Shown: positions 1 to 7,357 of the stretch, piece after piece
How the letters are laid out: every line of letters begins with the position of its first letter
Position numbering within the stretch: position 1 is the first letter of the stretch
From: Parcubacteria group bacterium Athens0416_74
GTDB lineage: Bacteria; Patescibacteriota; Minisyncoccia; Phycocordibacterales; UBA2100
DNA: 31,749 nt
Reading direction: 5' to 3'
NCBI GenBank assembly: GCA_007375785.1
Contig: VMEY01000006.1
Coordinates: 1-31,749, forward strand
Position numbers and translations under genes: made by a program
Notes under the pieces: model-generated
What the model saw: the letters and a program-made list of their open reading frames with translations, nothing else
What the model was told of the DNA's origin: nothing
Database searches by the model: none

Positions 1-110
1 AGCTTCTTCACTACCTCACCGCGGGACATAGGACCCTTTCCAATAACCTCTTCGAGGTCCGCAGAAAGCTGCATTGGCTTCAAGAGTGCCGGATTCGCTT
101 TTCTTACCAT
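1..110 (-). CDS. SWIB/MDM2 domain protein, 5' part, runs off the left edge
   Basis: Only the first 36 codons lie in the window. Reading leftward from an ATG at 108-110 gives MVRKANPALLKPMQLSADLE followed by EVIGKGPMSRGEVVKKL. This matches the start of a SWIB domain: basic lead-in, KP, hydrophobic SADLE helix, the glycine turn (IGKGPMSR), then EVVKKL. SWIB domains are small helical folds known from eukaryotic chromatin remodelers and from Chlamydia; stand-alone bacterial versions are thought to bind nucleic acid or regulate transcription, but their role is not settled. No Shine-Dalgarno precedes the ATG. The gene is divergent from the receiver gene at 301. The family match rests on the visible half of the domain. 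Confidence 0.75.
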   Translation of the reverse strand, partial: MVRKANPALLKPMQLSADLEEVIGKGPMSRGEVVKK

Positions 111-138
111 AAGTAATGTATGTATATATCTACACTTT

Positions 139-144
139 TATAAT
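139..144 (+). promoter_or_regulatory. -10 like TATAAT in the SWIB/receiver divergent gap
   Basis: A perfect TATAAT lies in an AT-rich stretch of the 190-bp gap between the divergent SWIB and receiver genes. No good -35 is seen 16-18 nt upstream, and it is about 150 nt from the first receiver start codon, so the assignment is weak. The same bases read TATAAA-like on the other strand and could serve the SWIB gene. The rest of the gap shows nothing else convincing. Confidence 0.3.
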
Positions 145-300
145 GTCTGCTTCGACAGGCAAAGTATATACCAGATGCCATTTATTGTCCGCAAGGCACC
201 AGGGCGGCCTGTGGGCGCGGACTAGACCACAACAATAGCTCTCTAACAATGGGCACTATGGAACTGGGGATGCAATCTCGCGCACGAGACCCATTGCCAC

Positions 301-741
301 ATGGTACGGTTGAGTGGAATCGATAGGAATACCGCAATGCACATGCACACTGAAGATCTTGACTCCCCAATCGCACGTATCAAGGGCATGCACGTACTCG
401 TGGTCGACGACAATATCCAGGCGGCGGATTCGCTGGCTATGCTCCTGAGCAAAGTTGGGGCGCCTGCCGGCGCACTGTACTCGGGCGAAGAGGTTCTCTC
501 TCACGACCTCAGTTCAAACCAAATTCTCCTCGTCGACGTAAGCATGCCGCATATCGACGGGCATCGGGTAGTACAAACGCTGCGCGAACGCGGCGTCACC
601 GTACCTATCATTGCACTCACCGGACACAGCATGCCTGAGGATGTGCAGGCAGCCATGGATGCCGGCTACAGCGCGCATCTCACCAAACCCATAGGTCTCA
701 AGGAACTCACCGAGGCGATTGTCGCTCTCACGCAAACATAA
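301..741 (+). CDS. Stand-alone response-regulator receiver domain
   Basis: A CheY-like receiver without output domain. From MHVLVVDDN (ATG at 388) it shows the acidic pair VDD, the phospho-acceptor aspartate in LLVDVSMPHIDG, the threonine in IALTGHS and the conserved lysine in LTKPIG, so it should be phosphorylatable. The length from 388 (117 aa) is that of a bare receiver; starts at 301, 337 or 343 add a 12-29 residue N-terminal tail without recognisable motif. No start has a strong Shine-Dalgarno, so the start is uncertain. Such domains act as phosphorelay intermediates or protein-protein switches. The kinase at 4348 is a possible but unproven partner, being several genes away. The gene ends 10 nt before a strong terminator shared with the convergent secreted-protein gene. 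Confidence 0.85.
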   Translation: MVRLSGIDRNTAMHMHTEDLDSPIARIKGMHVLVVDDNIQAADSLAMLLSKVGAPAGALYSGEEVLSHDLSSNQILLVDVSMPHIDGHRVVQTLRERGVTVPIIALTGHSMPEDVQAAMDAGYSAHLTKPIGLKELTEAIVALTQT

Positions 742-751
742 GGCTCGCACA

Positions 752-777
752 AAAAACGGACCTTTCGGTCCGTTTTT
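752..777. terminator. Bidirectional intrinsic terminator between convergent genes
   Basis: A perfect 11-bp stem (752-762 with 767-777) with a four-base TTTC loop. The stem is AAAAACGGACC against GGTCCGTTTTT, so a T-run follows the G+C part on both strands. It sits between the receiver gene (+, ends 741) and the secreted protein (-, ends 795) and can serve both. Confidence 0.92.
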
Positions 778-794
778 CTTACCACAGAGAGAAA

Positions 795-1892
795 CTACTC
801 TGCGCGTCGGAGCAGCATTGCGCCGCTAAGCGCGAGAAGTGCTGTCAGCAGAAGCATACCGAGGGTCATGGAAGCACCTCCTCCGAGACCTGTATTCGGC
901 ACGCCAGGCGTAGTCGGCTCACCCGTCGTATCTTCACCGGCGGAATCGACAGAGGTCACAATGACCGTGCCGTTCGTTGACGCAGGAAGACCGTTAGGAC
1001 CAAAGCCGATAGAAGCCGTGGGTGTAATCGATGCGCCGGACGACGCGTTGGTCGCTGAGAATGCGCTCGGCGTTATGGCCAGCGAGAACGTACCGCCGAC
1101 CGGGGTGCTCGCTGATACATCGCACGCGAGTGAGAGTGTCGCCGATGTTCCACTACTCAAGATGAGGGGTGACGAAAGTGAGAATGTCTGCGAACCTCCA
1201 CTTGGGTTAAGTGGGTTTGACATGTACAGCCCATTCACAATTGCCTGACGAATGCGGCAATTACTCAGGTTGCCTGCCTGCGCACCGCTACCGAAGCCGA
1301 TAGATACCGGGATGGCTGTCACAGACACGGGGACCGTCGAATGCGAAGCGTCAAGCATGATGTTGGCAATCGCCACGTCAGTCGAGCCAGCCGGGACACT
1401 CGGCGCGGAGTTGAAGTTCACTTGCATGCCGGGTGCAAACGGGACTGTGCCCGCGGATGCGAGGAAGACTGTTCCCGATGGAGTGTTCGAGGCAATATCG
1501 CAGCGCATGTACAGCGCTACGCTGCCGGATCCTACAGGCACATTGAGCGGCGAGTTGAACACAAACGTGTTCGAGCCCGAGACCGGGTTGATACTACCGG
1601 TGAGGGCAACGCCGGTGGTATTTACAAGACGGCAATTCGTCAGGTTGGAGACGCTGCCGCTACCTGTCGCACCAATCGCTATCGGGAGCGATGTGACGGT
1701 CGCACCGGTCGCAAGGCCGGTGAACTGGACGGTGGCAACTGTAACCCCTGTGCCGGGGGCTAGAGCGGTCGTGACCGGTGTCACAAACACATGCACATCT
1801 CCGTACTGGACGACCGTCTGCGCGGACGCCATGCCCGCTGTCATGAAGAGTCCTGTGACTATGGCAGGAATGATCAATTTATTGATGTTCAT
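795..1892 (-). CDS. Secreted two-repeat surface protein with PNTG-type C-terminal anchor
   Basis: The start is taken at the ATG at 1890-1892, because the protein then opens with a normal signal peptide (MNINKLIIPAIVTGLFMTAG, cleavage after ASA near residue 24). Residues about 48-150 and 168-280 are two copies of one Ser/Thr/Gly-rich beta-type domain. Each copy has an NCR motif (Cys87, Cys212) and a second cysteine in a CDIAS/CDVSAS motif (Cys131, Cys257), suggesting one disulfide per domain. A Thr/Pro/Gly linker leads to VPNTGLGGG (about 331-339), a hydrophobic helix and a final LLRRAE: the layout of a sortase-type or membrane-retained surface protein. No catalytic motif is seen. It is probably a cell-surface or adhesion protein; the domain family is not recognised. 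The Shine-Dalgarno is weak. Confidence 0.85.
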   Translation of the reverse strand: MNINKLIIPAIVTGLFMTAGMASAQTVVQYGDVHVFVTPVTTALAPGTGVTVATVQFTGLATGATVTSLPIAIGATGSGSVSNLTNCRLVNTTGVALTGSINPVSGSNTFVFNSPLNVPVGSGSVALYMRCDIASNTPSGTVFLASAGTVPFAPGMQVNFNSAPSVPAGSTDVAIANIMLDASHSTVPVSVTAIPVSIGFGSGAQAGNLSNCRIRQAIVNGLYMSNPLNPSGGSQTFSLSSPLILSSGTSATLSLACDVSASTPVGGTFSLAITPSAFSATNASSGASITPTASIGFGPNGLPASTNGTVIVTSVDSAGEDTTGEPTTPGVPNTGLGGGASMTLGMLLLTALLALSGAMLLRRAE

Positions 1893-2016
1893 AATTACAT
1901 TTCTAATGGATAAAGACTTACTAATGCACACGAGAGTGCCCGCGTGTACGTACATAAGACACTTTCACTCATTAAGAGCCCATGAAGAGATTTCATGAAG
2001 CTTGCGGTCATGAATA

Positions 2017-2055
2017 GAAAAAGAAACCGACGCGGCACATCGAAGTGTCGCGTCG
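2017..2055 (-). terminator. Intrinsic terminator of the deaminase gene
   Basis: An 11-bp stem with one G-T pair (2028-2038 with 2045-2055) and loop ATCGAA lies just after the stop of the deaminase gene at 2066. On the minus strand it is followed by a T-rich stretch, GGTTTCTTTTTC. The other face has only four Ts. Confidence 0.85.
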
Positions 2056-2065
2056 TTTTGAGAAA

Positions 2066-2674
2066 TCACCATTTCTCACCGTGAGCAGTCATCATGCGCG
2101 GGATCGTCTCCACATACCGAACTTGGCTGTGCGGTTTTGCAGTAACGATGAGTGTCCGCTGCCGGAGCATATGCCGATTGCATTCGCTGCGGAGCATGTC
2201 TCGACACTCCGCGCACGGATCCAATGTCTTGCGAAGCTTACCGCTCCGTCCGTCAGGCTGATTCTCCCCGACGACGGCGAGTCCGCCGATGCACGTACAG
2301 TGCATGTCCTTCGCGGCACGTAAAATTCGCATCTCCGCGCAGAACTTGGTCGCCTTCTTCGACGGCTTGGTGTTGCTCGCCGCAAAGACCCACCACTCGT
2401 ACGGCGATTTGGCATTCCCGCTCAACACGAGTCCGACGCCGACGCCGCCTACGTAGAAACGTCGGTAGTTGATGAGGCTATTGCGGCCAGTAGTGAGCCG
2501 CGCTTCGTCCTCTTCTTTCGCGAGCTCGCGCATGCGCTGCGCGACGCCTATAGCCGCATCTTGCACAGCACGCTCGCCGAGAGCCCGAAGTGCGTCTTCA
2601 GGACGCGGCTTCGGTGCGAGCTTGAACAGTGCGTCCAAAACCGGCGCTTCCACCAGTCCTTGAGCAACTATCAC
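2066..2674 (-). CDS. Cytidine-deaminase-like zinc hydrolase
   Basis: The 202-aa protein carries the two zinc motifs of the CDA superfamily: FCAEMRIL (Cys112 ligand, Glu114 proton shuttle) and DPCAECRDML (Cys154 and Cys157 ligands). Spacing and the CAE/PCxxC pair fit cytidine or blasticidin-S-type deaminases. The first 100 residues are extra compared with a minimal CDA (about 130 aa): an alpha-helical, charged N-terminal part, then YVGGVGVGLVL, which corresponds to the first core strand. The start is GTG at 2672-2674, set by a perfect GGAGG at 2681-2685 six nt upstream. It is a single-gene unit with its own promoter and terminator. The substrate cannot be told: free nucleosides, a nucleotide antibiotic or a modified base are all possible. 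Confidence 0.75.
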   Translation of the reverse strand: MIVAQGLVEAPVLDALFKLAPKPRPEDALRALGERAVQDAAIGVAQRMRELAKEEDEARLTTGRNSLINYRRFYVGGVGVGLVLSGNAKSPYEWWVFAASNTKPSKKATKFCAEMRILRAAKDMHCTCIGGLAVVGENQPDGRSGKLRKTLDPCAECRDMLRSECNRHMLRQRTLIVTAKPHSQVRYVETIPRMMTAHGEKW

Positions 2675-2702
2675 GTCTGACCTCCATAGTTTTTCGGATT
2701 TT

Positions 2703-2731
2703 ATTCTACATCTTCGGAGTTACTCTGTCAA
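2703..2731 (-). promoter_or_regulatory. Sigma-70 promoter of the deaminase gene
   Basis: On the minus strand TTGACA (2731-2726), a 17-nt spacer and TAGAAT (2708-2703). The spacer holds a short GAGTTACTC palindrome (2717-2725, plus strand). The GGAGG of the GTG start follows at 2685-2681. Confidence 0.88.
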
Positions 2732-2801
2732 CCTCACGCAATATTTTCATCAGTGATTCATGCTGTGTTCTATAGAGTGATGTACAGCGAATGCTCATTG
2801 C

Positions 2802-2839
2802 GGGGCCGCCCCGACTTTTGTGTCGGGGCACAATGCCCC
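2802..2839. other. Two-tier GC-rich hairpin, function unknown
   Basis: Inner stem GCCCCGAC (2808-2815) pairs with GTCGGGGC (2822-2829) around TTTTGT. Outer arms GGGGC (2802-2806) and GCCCC (2835-2839) close a second stem. TTTAT follows on the plus strand, too weak for a confident terminator call. It lies 10 nt before the small ORF at 2850 and could be a leader structure. Confidence 0.55.
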
Positions 2840-2849
2840 TTTATCAGTA

Positions 2850-2936
2850 ATGCATGCCGATTACTCGATGAATACGTTCACCATGTCATACGAATCCGAA
2901 CGCTCGTACATTGAGCGCGAGATACAGATCATGTAA
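2850..2936 (+). CDS. Possible 28-aa small protein between two hairpins
   Basis: ATG at 2850 opens 28 codons ending in TAA at 2934-2936. The product ends MSYESERSYIEREIQIM and is charged and Tyr/Glu/Arg rich. It is the only open frame with protein-like composition in the 324-bp gap between the deaminase promoter and the nucleotidyltransferase. No Shine-Dalgarno or good promoter is visible. A perfect 14-bp stem starts on the next base. Chance cannot be excluded at this length. Confidence 0.35.
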   Translation: MHADYSMNTFTMSYESERSYIEREIQIM

Positions 2937-2976
2937 GCCGGGGAGGCTGCAGTGCCGAGCACGCAGCCTCCCCGGC
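2937..2976. terminator. 14-bp perfect stem-loop after the small ORF
   Basis: GCCGGGGAGGCTGC (2937-2950) is the exact reverse complement of 2963-2976, with a 12-nt loop. It is very stable but has no T-run on either side, so it is not a textbook intrinsic terminator. It might protect an RNA 3' end or separate the small ORF from the convergent gene ending at 2999. Confidence 0.5.
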
Positions 2977-2998
2977 GTATGATGCGCTCACCTATTAT

Positions 2999-3454
2999 TT
3001 ATTGACCGCCGGCCTCTTCGCGCTTGAGTTTCTCCGCTTCGTAGATGCGCTCACGCAATGCGGTTGTCGAAAAACTGTGACCGCGTGAGTTGAAGTACAT
3101 CTCGATGGGCAAATCATGACCCGTGTACTCCTTACCTTTCCAGTCTGCGCCGATAATACGGATGTCCGGCTTGAGTTTGACCAGAAGATCGTAGAGCTCT
3201 TGCTCCGAGTTGTACACCACTATCTCATCGACGTACTTCACACTCTCAAGAATAATGCGCCGCTCTTCGAGCGACATGATGGGTTTGTTCTTCTTTTTGC
3301 CGCGATAGTCCGAAGGCGTGTGCGAAGGGTCCTCCTGAAGCGCAACGATGAGGTAATCACACACTTCTTTCGCCTCTTTAAAGACGAGCATGTGGCCCGC
3401 ATGACAGAGATCGAACGCGCCCGCCGTAAACCCGACTTTCTTCCCGTCCTTCAT
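2999..3454 (-). CDS. Cytidylyltransferase-like nucleotidyltransferase (TagD/RfaE type)
   Basis: A 151-aa single-domain nucleotidyltransferase. The first strand and nucleotide site read GFTAGAFDLCHAGHMLVFKE, with the HxGH motif at the usual place (about residues 18-21). The C-terminal signature SFSTTALRERI (about 131-141) is the ISTTxLRxRI motif of glycerol-3-phosphate cytidylyltransferases and HldE/RfaE-type adenylyltransferases. It transfers a nucleotidyl group from NTP to a phosphorylated small molecule, likely for cell-envelope precursors. The substrate cannot be read from the sequence. The gene stands alone. It has no Shine-Dalgarno, but an extended -10 box 7 nt before the ATG suggests a leaderless transcript. 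Confidence 0.85.
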   Translation of the reverse strand: MKDGKKVGFTAGAFDLCHAGHMLVFKEAKEVCDYLIVALQEDPSHTPSDYRGKKKNKPIMSLEERRIILESVKYVDEIVVYNSEQELYDLLVKLKPDIRIIGADWKGKEYTGHDLPIEMYFNSRGHSFSTTALRERIYEAEKLKREEAGGQ

Positions 3455-3461
3455 GGCGCTC

Positions 3462-3467
3462 AGAATA
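3462..3467 (-). promoter_or_regulatory. Extended -10, leaderless promoter of the nucleotidyltransferase
   Basis: Minus strand reads TGGTATTCT, then GAGCGCC, then the ATG at 3454. The TGn-TATTCT box is 7 nt from the start codon, which would put transcription initiation at or next to the ATG. Confidence 0.6.
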
Positions 3468-3632
3468 CCATGGCCTCATGCATAGAAGTCGATATTTCGC
3501 TGCGTCGCAATACAACACATTTTGTTGAGTAACAAAAGCCCCTTGCGATCGTCTTCATAAAGAACATCATGAAGAATTCATACTACTTAGGGTACTGTGT
3601 ATCGAGGGCTTAGCAGCTAGAGAAATCAACCT

Positions 3633-4307
3633 ATGAAAATACTACTCGTCGAAGATGAGCAGAAGCTCGCGCAAGCGCTCACCAAGGGGCTTAGCCTCGA
3701 GGGCTATACTGTGGACACCATAGCGGACGGCAAGAAGGCCCTCACGCGCATATCACTTCATCGATCGGACTATGATCTCATTATTCTGGATCTCATGCTC
3801 CCCTCCATGGACGGGCACGAGATCTGCAAACAAGCGCGCGAGATGAACATCACCATACCTATTCTCGTACTTACAGCGCGCAATGAGACGGATACGAAGG
3901 TGCAGCTCTTGCTATCCGGCGCAGACGACTATCTCGTAAAGCCGTTTTCGTTTGCCGAACTCGTGGCCCGCATCCGTGCGCTCTTGCGCCGTCCCAACGA
4001 GTCGCTTCCGGAAAATCTTACCTTCGCAGATCTCGAACTCAATCCTGCTCAGAGACGAGTCTTGCGCGATGGCAAAGAGATTCCGCTCACACTCAAAGAG
4101 TTCGGCTTGCTAGAATACTTTATGAGACACCCAAACCAGGTCGTAAACAGAGAAGACCTTCTCAATCATCTCTGGGACTTCAATTATGCAGGCTTTAGCA
4201 ACGTAGTGGACGTTCATGTCAAAAACCTTCGACGCAAGCTGGGTGAGGGACACGGTAGAGATATCCTTGAGACAGTCCGGGGAATTGGTTACCGGCTTAC
4301 TGAATAA
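3633..4307 (+). CDS. OmpR/PhoB-family response regulator
   Basis: A 224-aa two-domain regulator. The receiver (about 1-118) has the acidic pocket VEDE, phospho-acceptor Asp53 in IILDLMLPSMDG, switch Thr81 in LTARNE and Lys103 in VKPFSF. The C-terminal winged helix (about 128-223) ends RRKLGEGHGRDILETVRGIG, the usual recognition helix and wing of OmpR-type DNA-binding domains. It is followed by its likely cognate kinase. The 178-bp gap upstream contains CTTCAT...ATGAAG repeats about 70-90 nt before the start that could be a regulator site, but this is only a guess. The Shine-Dalgarno is weak (GAGAAA). Confidence 0.95.
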   Translation: MKILLVEDEQKLAQALTKGLSLEGYTVDTIADGKKALTRISLHRSDYDLIILDLMLPSMDGHEICKQAREMNITIPILVLTARNETDTKVQLLLSGADDYLVKPFSFAELVARIRALLRRPNESLPENLTFADLELNPAQRRVLRDGKEIPLTLKEFGLLEYFMRHPNQVVNREDLLNHLWDFNYAGFSNVVDVHVKNLRRKLGEGHGRDILETVRGIGYRLTE

Positions 4308-4347
4308 ATACCGACACGATTCCTTCTACCGCACGGAGGTGCACATC

Positions 4348-5379
4348 ATGCTCCTCCATACTGCCTTTGCAGTGGTTATCCTGGGACTCGTCGGCGCATC
4401 ATTCACACTTCTCTACCATGACTTCTCCGCAGCAGTAGCGGAGGGCATAAGTGAAGGACTCGGTAGTGGATCGCCCACGTCTCTCGGCGCTTCGATAGCG
4501 CAGGAGCTCCATCGTGTCAAAACGCAAAACTTGCTCACCATCATAGCCGTCATAATATTGACGACCATACTCTTCGGATACATCATCGCGCGCATCACGC
4601 TCGCTCCCGCACGCAACGCGCTCGCATCTCAAAAACAGTTCATCGGCAACATTGCCCATGAACTGCGCACACCACTCAGCGTCATCAAGACCAACACAGA
4701 GGTCGCACTTCTCGATGCAAATGTGAAGCCCGACATGAAAGAAACGCTCATCTCAAACATCGAGGAGCTCGACCGGATATCGGAAATTATTAACAACCTA
4801 TTGAGTCTATCCGCGCTGGTTCGGCCGGAGCGCATAGAGTTCTCGGCCGTCGACCTCTCCGCTGTAACGACCGACGTTATCCAGAAATTCTCCGCTCTCG
4901 CAAAGCGCGGCGAGCACCAGGTCACGCTTCGAAAAGGCCCCGACACTCAGATATGGGGCAACACCACGGCGCTTCAGCAAATTGTCGGTAATTTACTCAA
5001 AAACGCACTTAGCTACACCCCGCGCGGCGGTCATATCCGCATCACGGTAGAGCCGGCGCCCGATCACCAGGTCGAGCTCCTCGTACAAGATTCCGGAATA
5101 GGCATCGCACGCAAAGACCTCTTCCGTATATTTGAACCCTTCTACCGTGCCGACCCATCGAGAACCAAGGGCCAGCAGGGCGGCACCGGTCTTGGTCTTG
5201 CTATAGTCTCCGAACTCATCAAGTTGCACCAAGGGAAAATCACTATCCGCAGTGCCGTGGGTCGCGGCACGACCGTCGCAATCCTATTCCCGGGCGTACA
5301 CAATCAAAAACAGGTCGGTAACGAGGCTGATTTGCGCGATGGACTCCATGAAATAGCAGTGGACTTCTCAAAGCAGTAG
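4348..5379 (+). CDS. Membrane sensor histidine kinase
   Basis: The frame is open from 4216, but a perfect GGAGG at 4335-4339, 8 nt before ATG 4348, decides the start; the earlier ATG lies inside the regulator gene. The protein has two membrane helices (about 6-23 and 62-81) around a short external loop of about 37 residues, so it has almost no sensor domain. Then follow HisKA with phospho-accepting His104 in HELRTPL and a complete HATPase: N box NLLKNALSYTP, G1 DSGIGIA, F box FEPFYRAD, G2 GTGLGLAIV. No HAMP domain is evident. With so small an external loop it may sense membrane or envelope state. It is the cognate kinase of the regulator 40 nt upstream. Confidence 0.93.
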   Translation: MLLHTAFAVVILGLVGASFTLLYHDFSAAVAEGISEGLGSGSPTSLGASIAQELHRVKTQNLLTIIAVIILTTILFGYIIARITLAPARNALASQKQFIGNIAHELRTPLSVIKTNTEVALLDANVKPDMKETLISNIEELDRISEIINNLLSLSALVRPERIEFSAVDLSAVTTDVIQKFSALAKRGEHQVTLRKGPDTQIWGNTTALQQIVGNLLKNALSYTPRGGHIRITVEPAPDHQVELLVQDSGIGIARKDLFRIFEPFYRADPSRTKGQQGGTGLGLAIVSELIKLHQGKITIRSAVGRGTTVAILFPGVHNQKQVGNEADLRDGLHEIAVDFSKQ

Positions 5380-5397
5380 TCGTGATAGGATTCCCTC

Positions 5398-5973
5398 ATG
5401 AAAACTGCCTTGCTTGCCTCGTATGCCAAGGACGAGCCGCTGCTTCGTCTCGCTACGGCGCTCACTGAGGCCGGATGGTCGCTCATGGGCTCGGCAGGCA
5501 CCGCCAAGTACTTGAAAGAGAGTGGCCTCGTATGCATCGATGTGGCCGACATCGTGGGACCGCCAATTCTCGGTCATCGAGTGGTCACACTCGCTCGCGA
5601 GATATATGCAGGCCTGCTTGCAACCGAAGCCGACAGGGCCGAGTTGGAAACTTCCCGCATGCGATGGATTGACCTCGTGTATGTGACTCTCTACCCTCTC
5701 GAAGCCACTATCGCCGACCCTGCATCGACGCCCGATGATGTGCTCGAGAAAACCGATATTGGCGGCCCGACACTCCTGCGCGCTGCAGCAAAAGGCAGAC
5801 GCCTCACTCTTTCAGACCCATCGCACATTGATCTTCTTGAAGCATGGCTAAACGCCGGAAGCCCGGAGTCTGAGCACGAGAGCCTCGTTACAAAGCTCGC
5901 GGCGGCCGCAGAGCGCCGAGTTGCTTCATATGTGGCCGCATCTGCGGATTACTGGGAGAGTCGTGTCAAATAA
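5398..5973 (+). CDS. purH: Stand-alone IMP cyclohydrolase domain (N-terminal half of PurH)
   Basis: It matches the MGS-like IMP cyclohydrolase domain of PurH, which closes FAICAR to IMP in the last purine step: MKTALLASYAKDEPLLRLAT start, GSAGTAKYL (31-38), YPLEATIAD (99-107), and the diagnostic DIGGPTLLRAAAKG (120-133) with the family's catalytic Asp and Lys. It ends at 191 aa, so the AICAR transformylase half (about 310 aa more in bifunctional PurH) is absent and not found nearby. The usual RVKTLHP motif reads RVVTLAREIY, a notable change. The gene is 18 nt after the kinase and 5 nt before the phosphohexomutase. TAGGAT before the ATG could be a Shine-Dalgarno (AGGA) or a -10 box. Confidence 0.85.
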   Translation: MKTALLASYAKDEPLLRLATALTEAGWSLMGSAGTAKYLKESGLVCIDVADIVGPPILGHRVVTLAREIYAGLLATEADRAELETSRMRWIDLVYVTLYPLEATIADPASTPDDVLEKTDIGGPTLLRAAAKGRRLTLSDPSHIDLLEAWLNAGSPESEHESLVTKLAAAAERRVASYVAASADYWESRVK

Positions 5974-5978
5974 ATCGC

Positions 5979-7332
5979 ATGGCAAATCTGGAGCGGACAA
6001 TGTTTAGAGAGTATGACATTCGAGGTCGCGAAAGCGATACAGAACTCAACGAAACATCGATTTGGCATATCGCGAAAGGATTTGCCCGACTCCTAAACGA
6101 CGCGGGCATTGACTCGGTCATACTCGGCAATGATGCGAGAGGCACATCGGAAGCATTTTCTCGCAGTGCTCTGCAGGCGCTTAGAGAGTCGGGAATACAC
6201 GTCGTCAACATTGGTACCGTGACGACTCCCATGAGTTACTGGGCACAGTATCACCTGAACGTCGCGGGACTCTGCATGATTACCGCGAGTCACAATCCAA
6301 CCGGCTGGAACGGACTCAAACTCGGTACCGGACTATCCAAGACGCTCTTACCGGAAGATATAGAGCGACTCTATAAAATTATCTCCAGCGAGGAATACAT
6401 CGACGGTGACGGCGAAGTGCGGGCTGAAGATATAGGGGCGCAGTACGCGCAAGACTTGATTTCACGGACGAACAGCGCCAGGCCTCTTAAAGTTCTCGTG
6501 AATACCGGCAATGGCACTGCGGGCCTCTTCGTTCCGACTCTGTTGCGTTCAGCCGGATATCAAGTCATCGAACACTACACAGACGTAGATACCAGCTACC
6601 CGCACTACACGGCAAATCCCGACGGCACCGCGATGATGGAAGATACGGGGGCACAGACCGTGGCAAATCATTGCGACATTGGGCTCGCGTTCGACGGAGA
6701 TGGCGACAGACTCGGGGTCGTCGACGAGAAAGGGTCCATCATATGGCCCGATAGGTACATGGCCCTGCTGTCTCGTCTCGTCCTCGCCAAGACGCCCGGC
6801 GCAAAAATCGTGTTTGACGTCAAAGTATCTGAAGCGCTTCCCGAAGATATCGCGGCGCACGGCGGTGTGCCCATTATGTGCAAGACCGGGCACTCGTATA
6901 TCAAATCGAAGCTGCAGGAAGAGCGTGCCGCTCTCGCAGGTGAAATGAGCGGGCATATTTTCTTCGCGGACGGATACTACGGATTCGATGATGCAAGCTT
7001 CGCCGCTCTGAAATTACTCGAGTACCTATCCGGACAGAGCATGAGCCTCTCACAACTCATCGCCGACACACCCACATATATCTCGACGCCGACTATTCAG
7101 GTGCAGACTACCGACGAGGCGAAGTACGAAATCGTGCGCGACATTGTGGCGCAATTTAAGTCTGAGGGACGCCGAAGAAGGTTGGGGCCTAGTTCGTGCG
7201 TCGTCTAATACGCCAACGCTCGTACTGCGATTCGAAGCAAAAACCGAGGAGTCCCTTGAGGCCATCCGGCAGATATTCAAGGCGAAACTCGCGCCGTACG
7301 GACTCACTGATTGGGATTCTTCCGGTCGATAA
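5979..7332 (+). CDS. Phosphomannomutase/phosphoglucomutase, disrupted by a frameshift
   Basis: An alpha-D-phosphohexomutase that interconverts hexose 1- and 6-phosphates. Visible motifs are FREYDIRG, the phosphoserine loop TASHNPTGWNG (Ser104), metal loop FDGDGDRLG (about 240) and sugar loop GEMSGHIFF (about 325). The frame opened at 5979 ends at 7208 with an arginine-rich non-family tail. The missing domain 4, including phosphate loop RASSNTPTLVLRFE, continues in another frame to 7332. The break is near 7165-7180. The family's usual IDGxR segment is missing there, so about 10 codons plus a frame unit seem lost. ATG 6000 (MFREYDIRG), preceded by GGAG, is an alternative start. As sequenced, the enzyme would lack its phosphate-binding domain. 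Confidence 0.88.
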
Positions 7333-7357
7333 GGCGAGTGTGATACACTACCTCACC

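Noticed and set aside
249..326. 25-codon ORF (MGTMELGMQSR...) ahead of the receiver gene as a leader peptide
   Set aside because: It overlaps the possible receiver starts, shows no Shine-Dalgarno and nothing attenuator-like follows.
868..1998. Long plus-strand open frames opposite the secreted protein
   Set aside because: They are shadows of a low-complexity Ser/Thr/Gly/Val gene; only the minus frame gives a signal peptide, repeats and anchor.
1893..2010. Promoter for the secreted protein in its upstream gap
   Set aside because: Several AT-rich hexamers and a GTACGTAC palindrome are present, but none has a convincing -35/-10 spacing.
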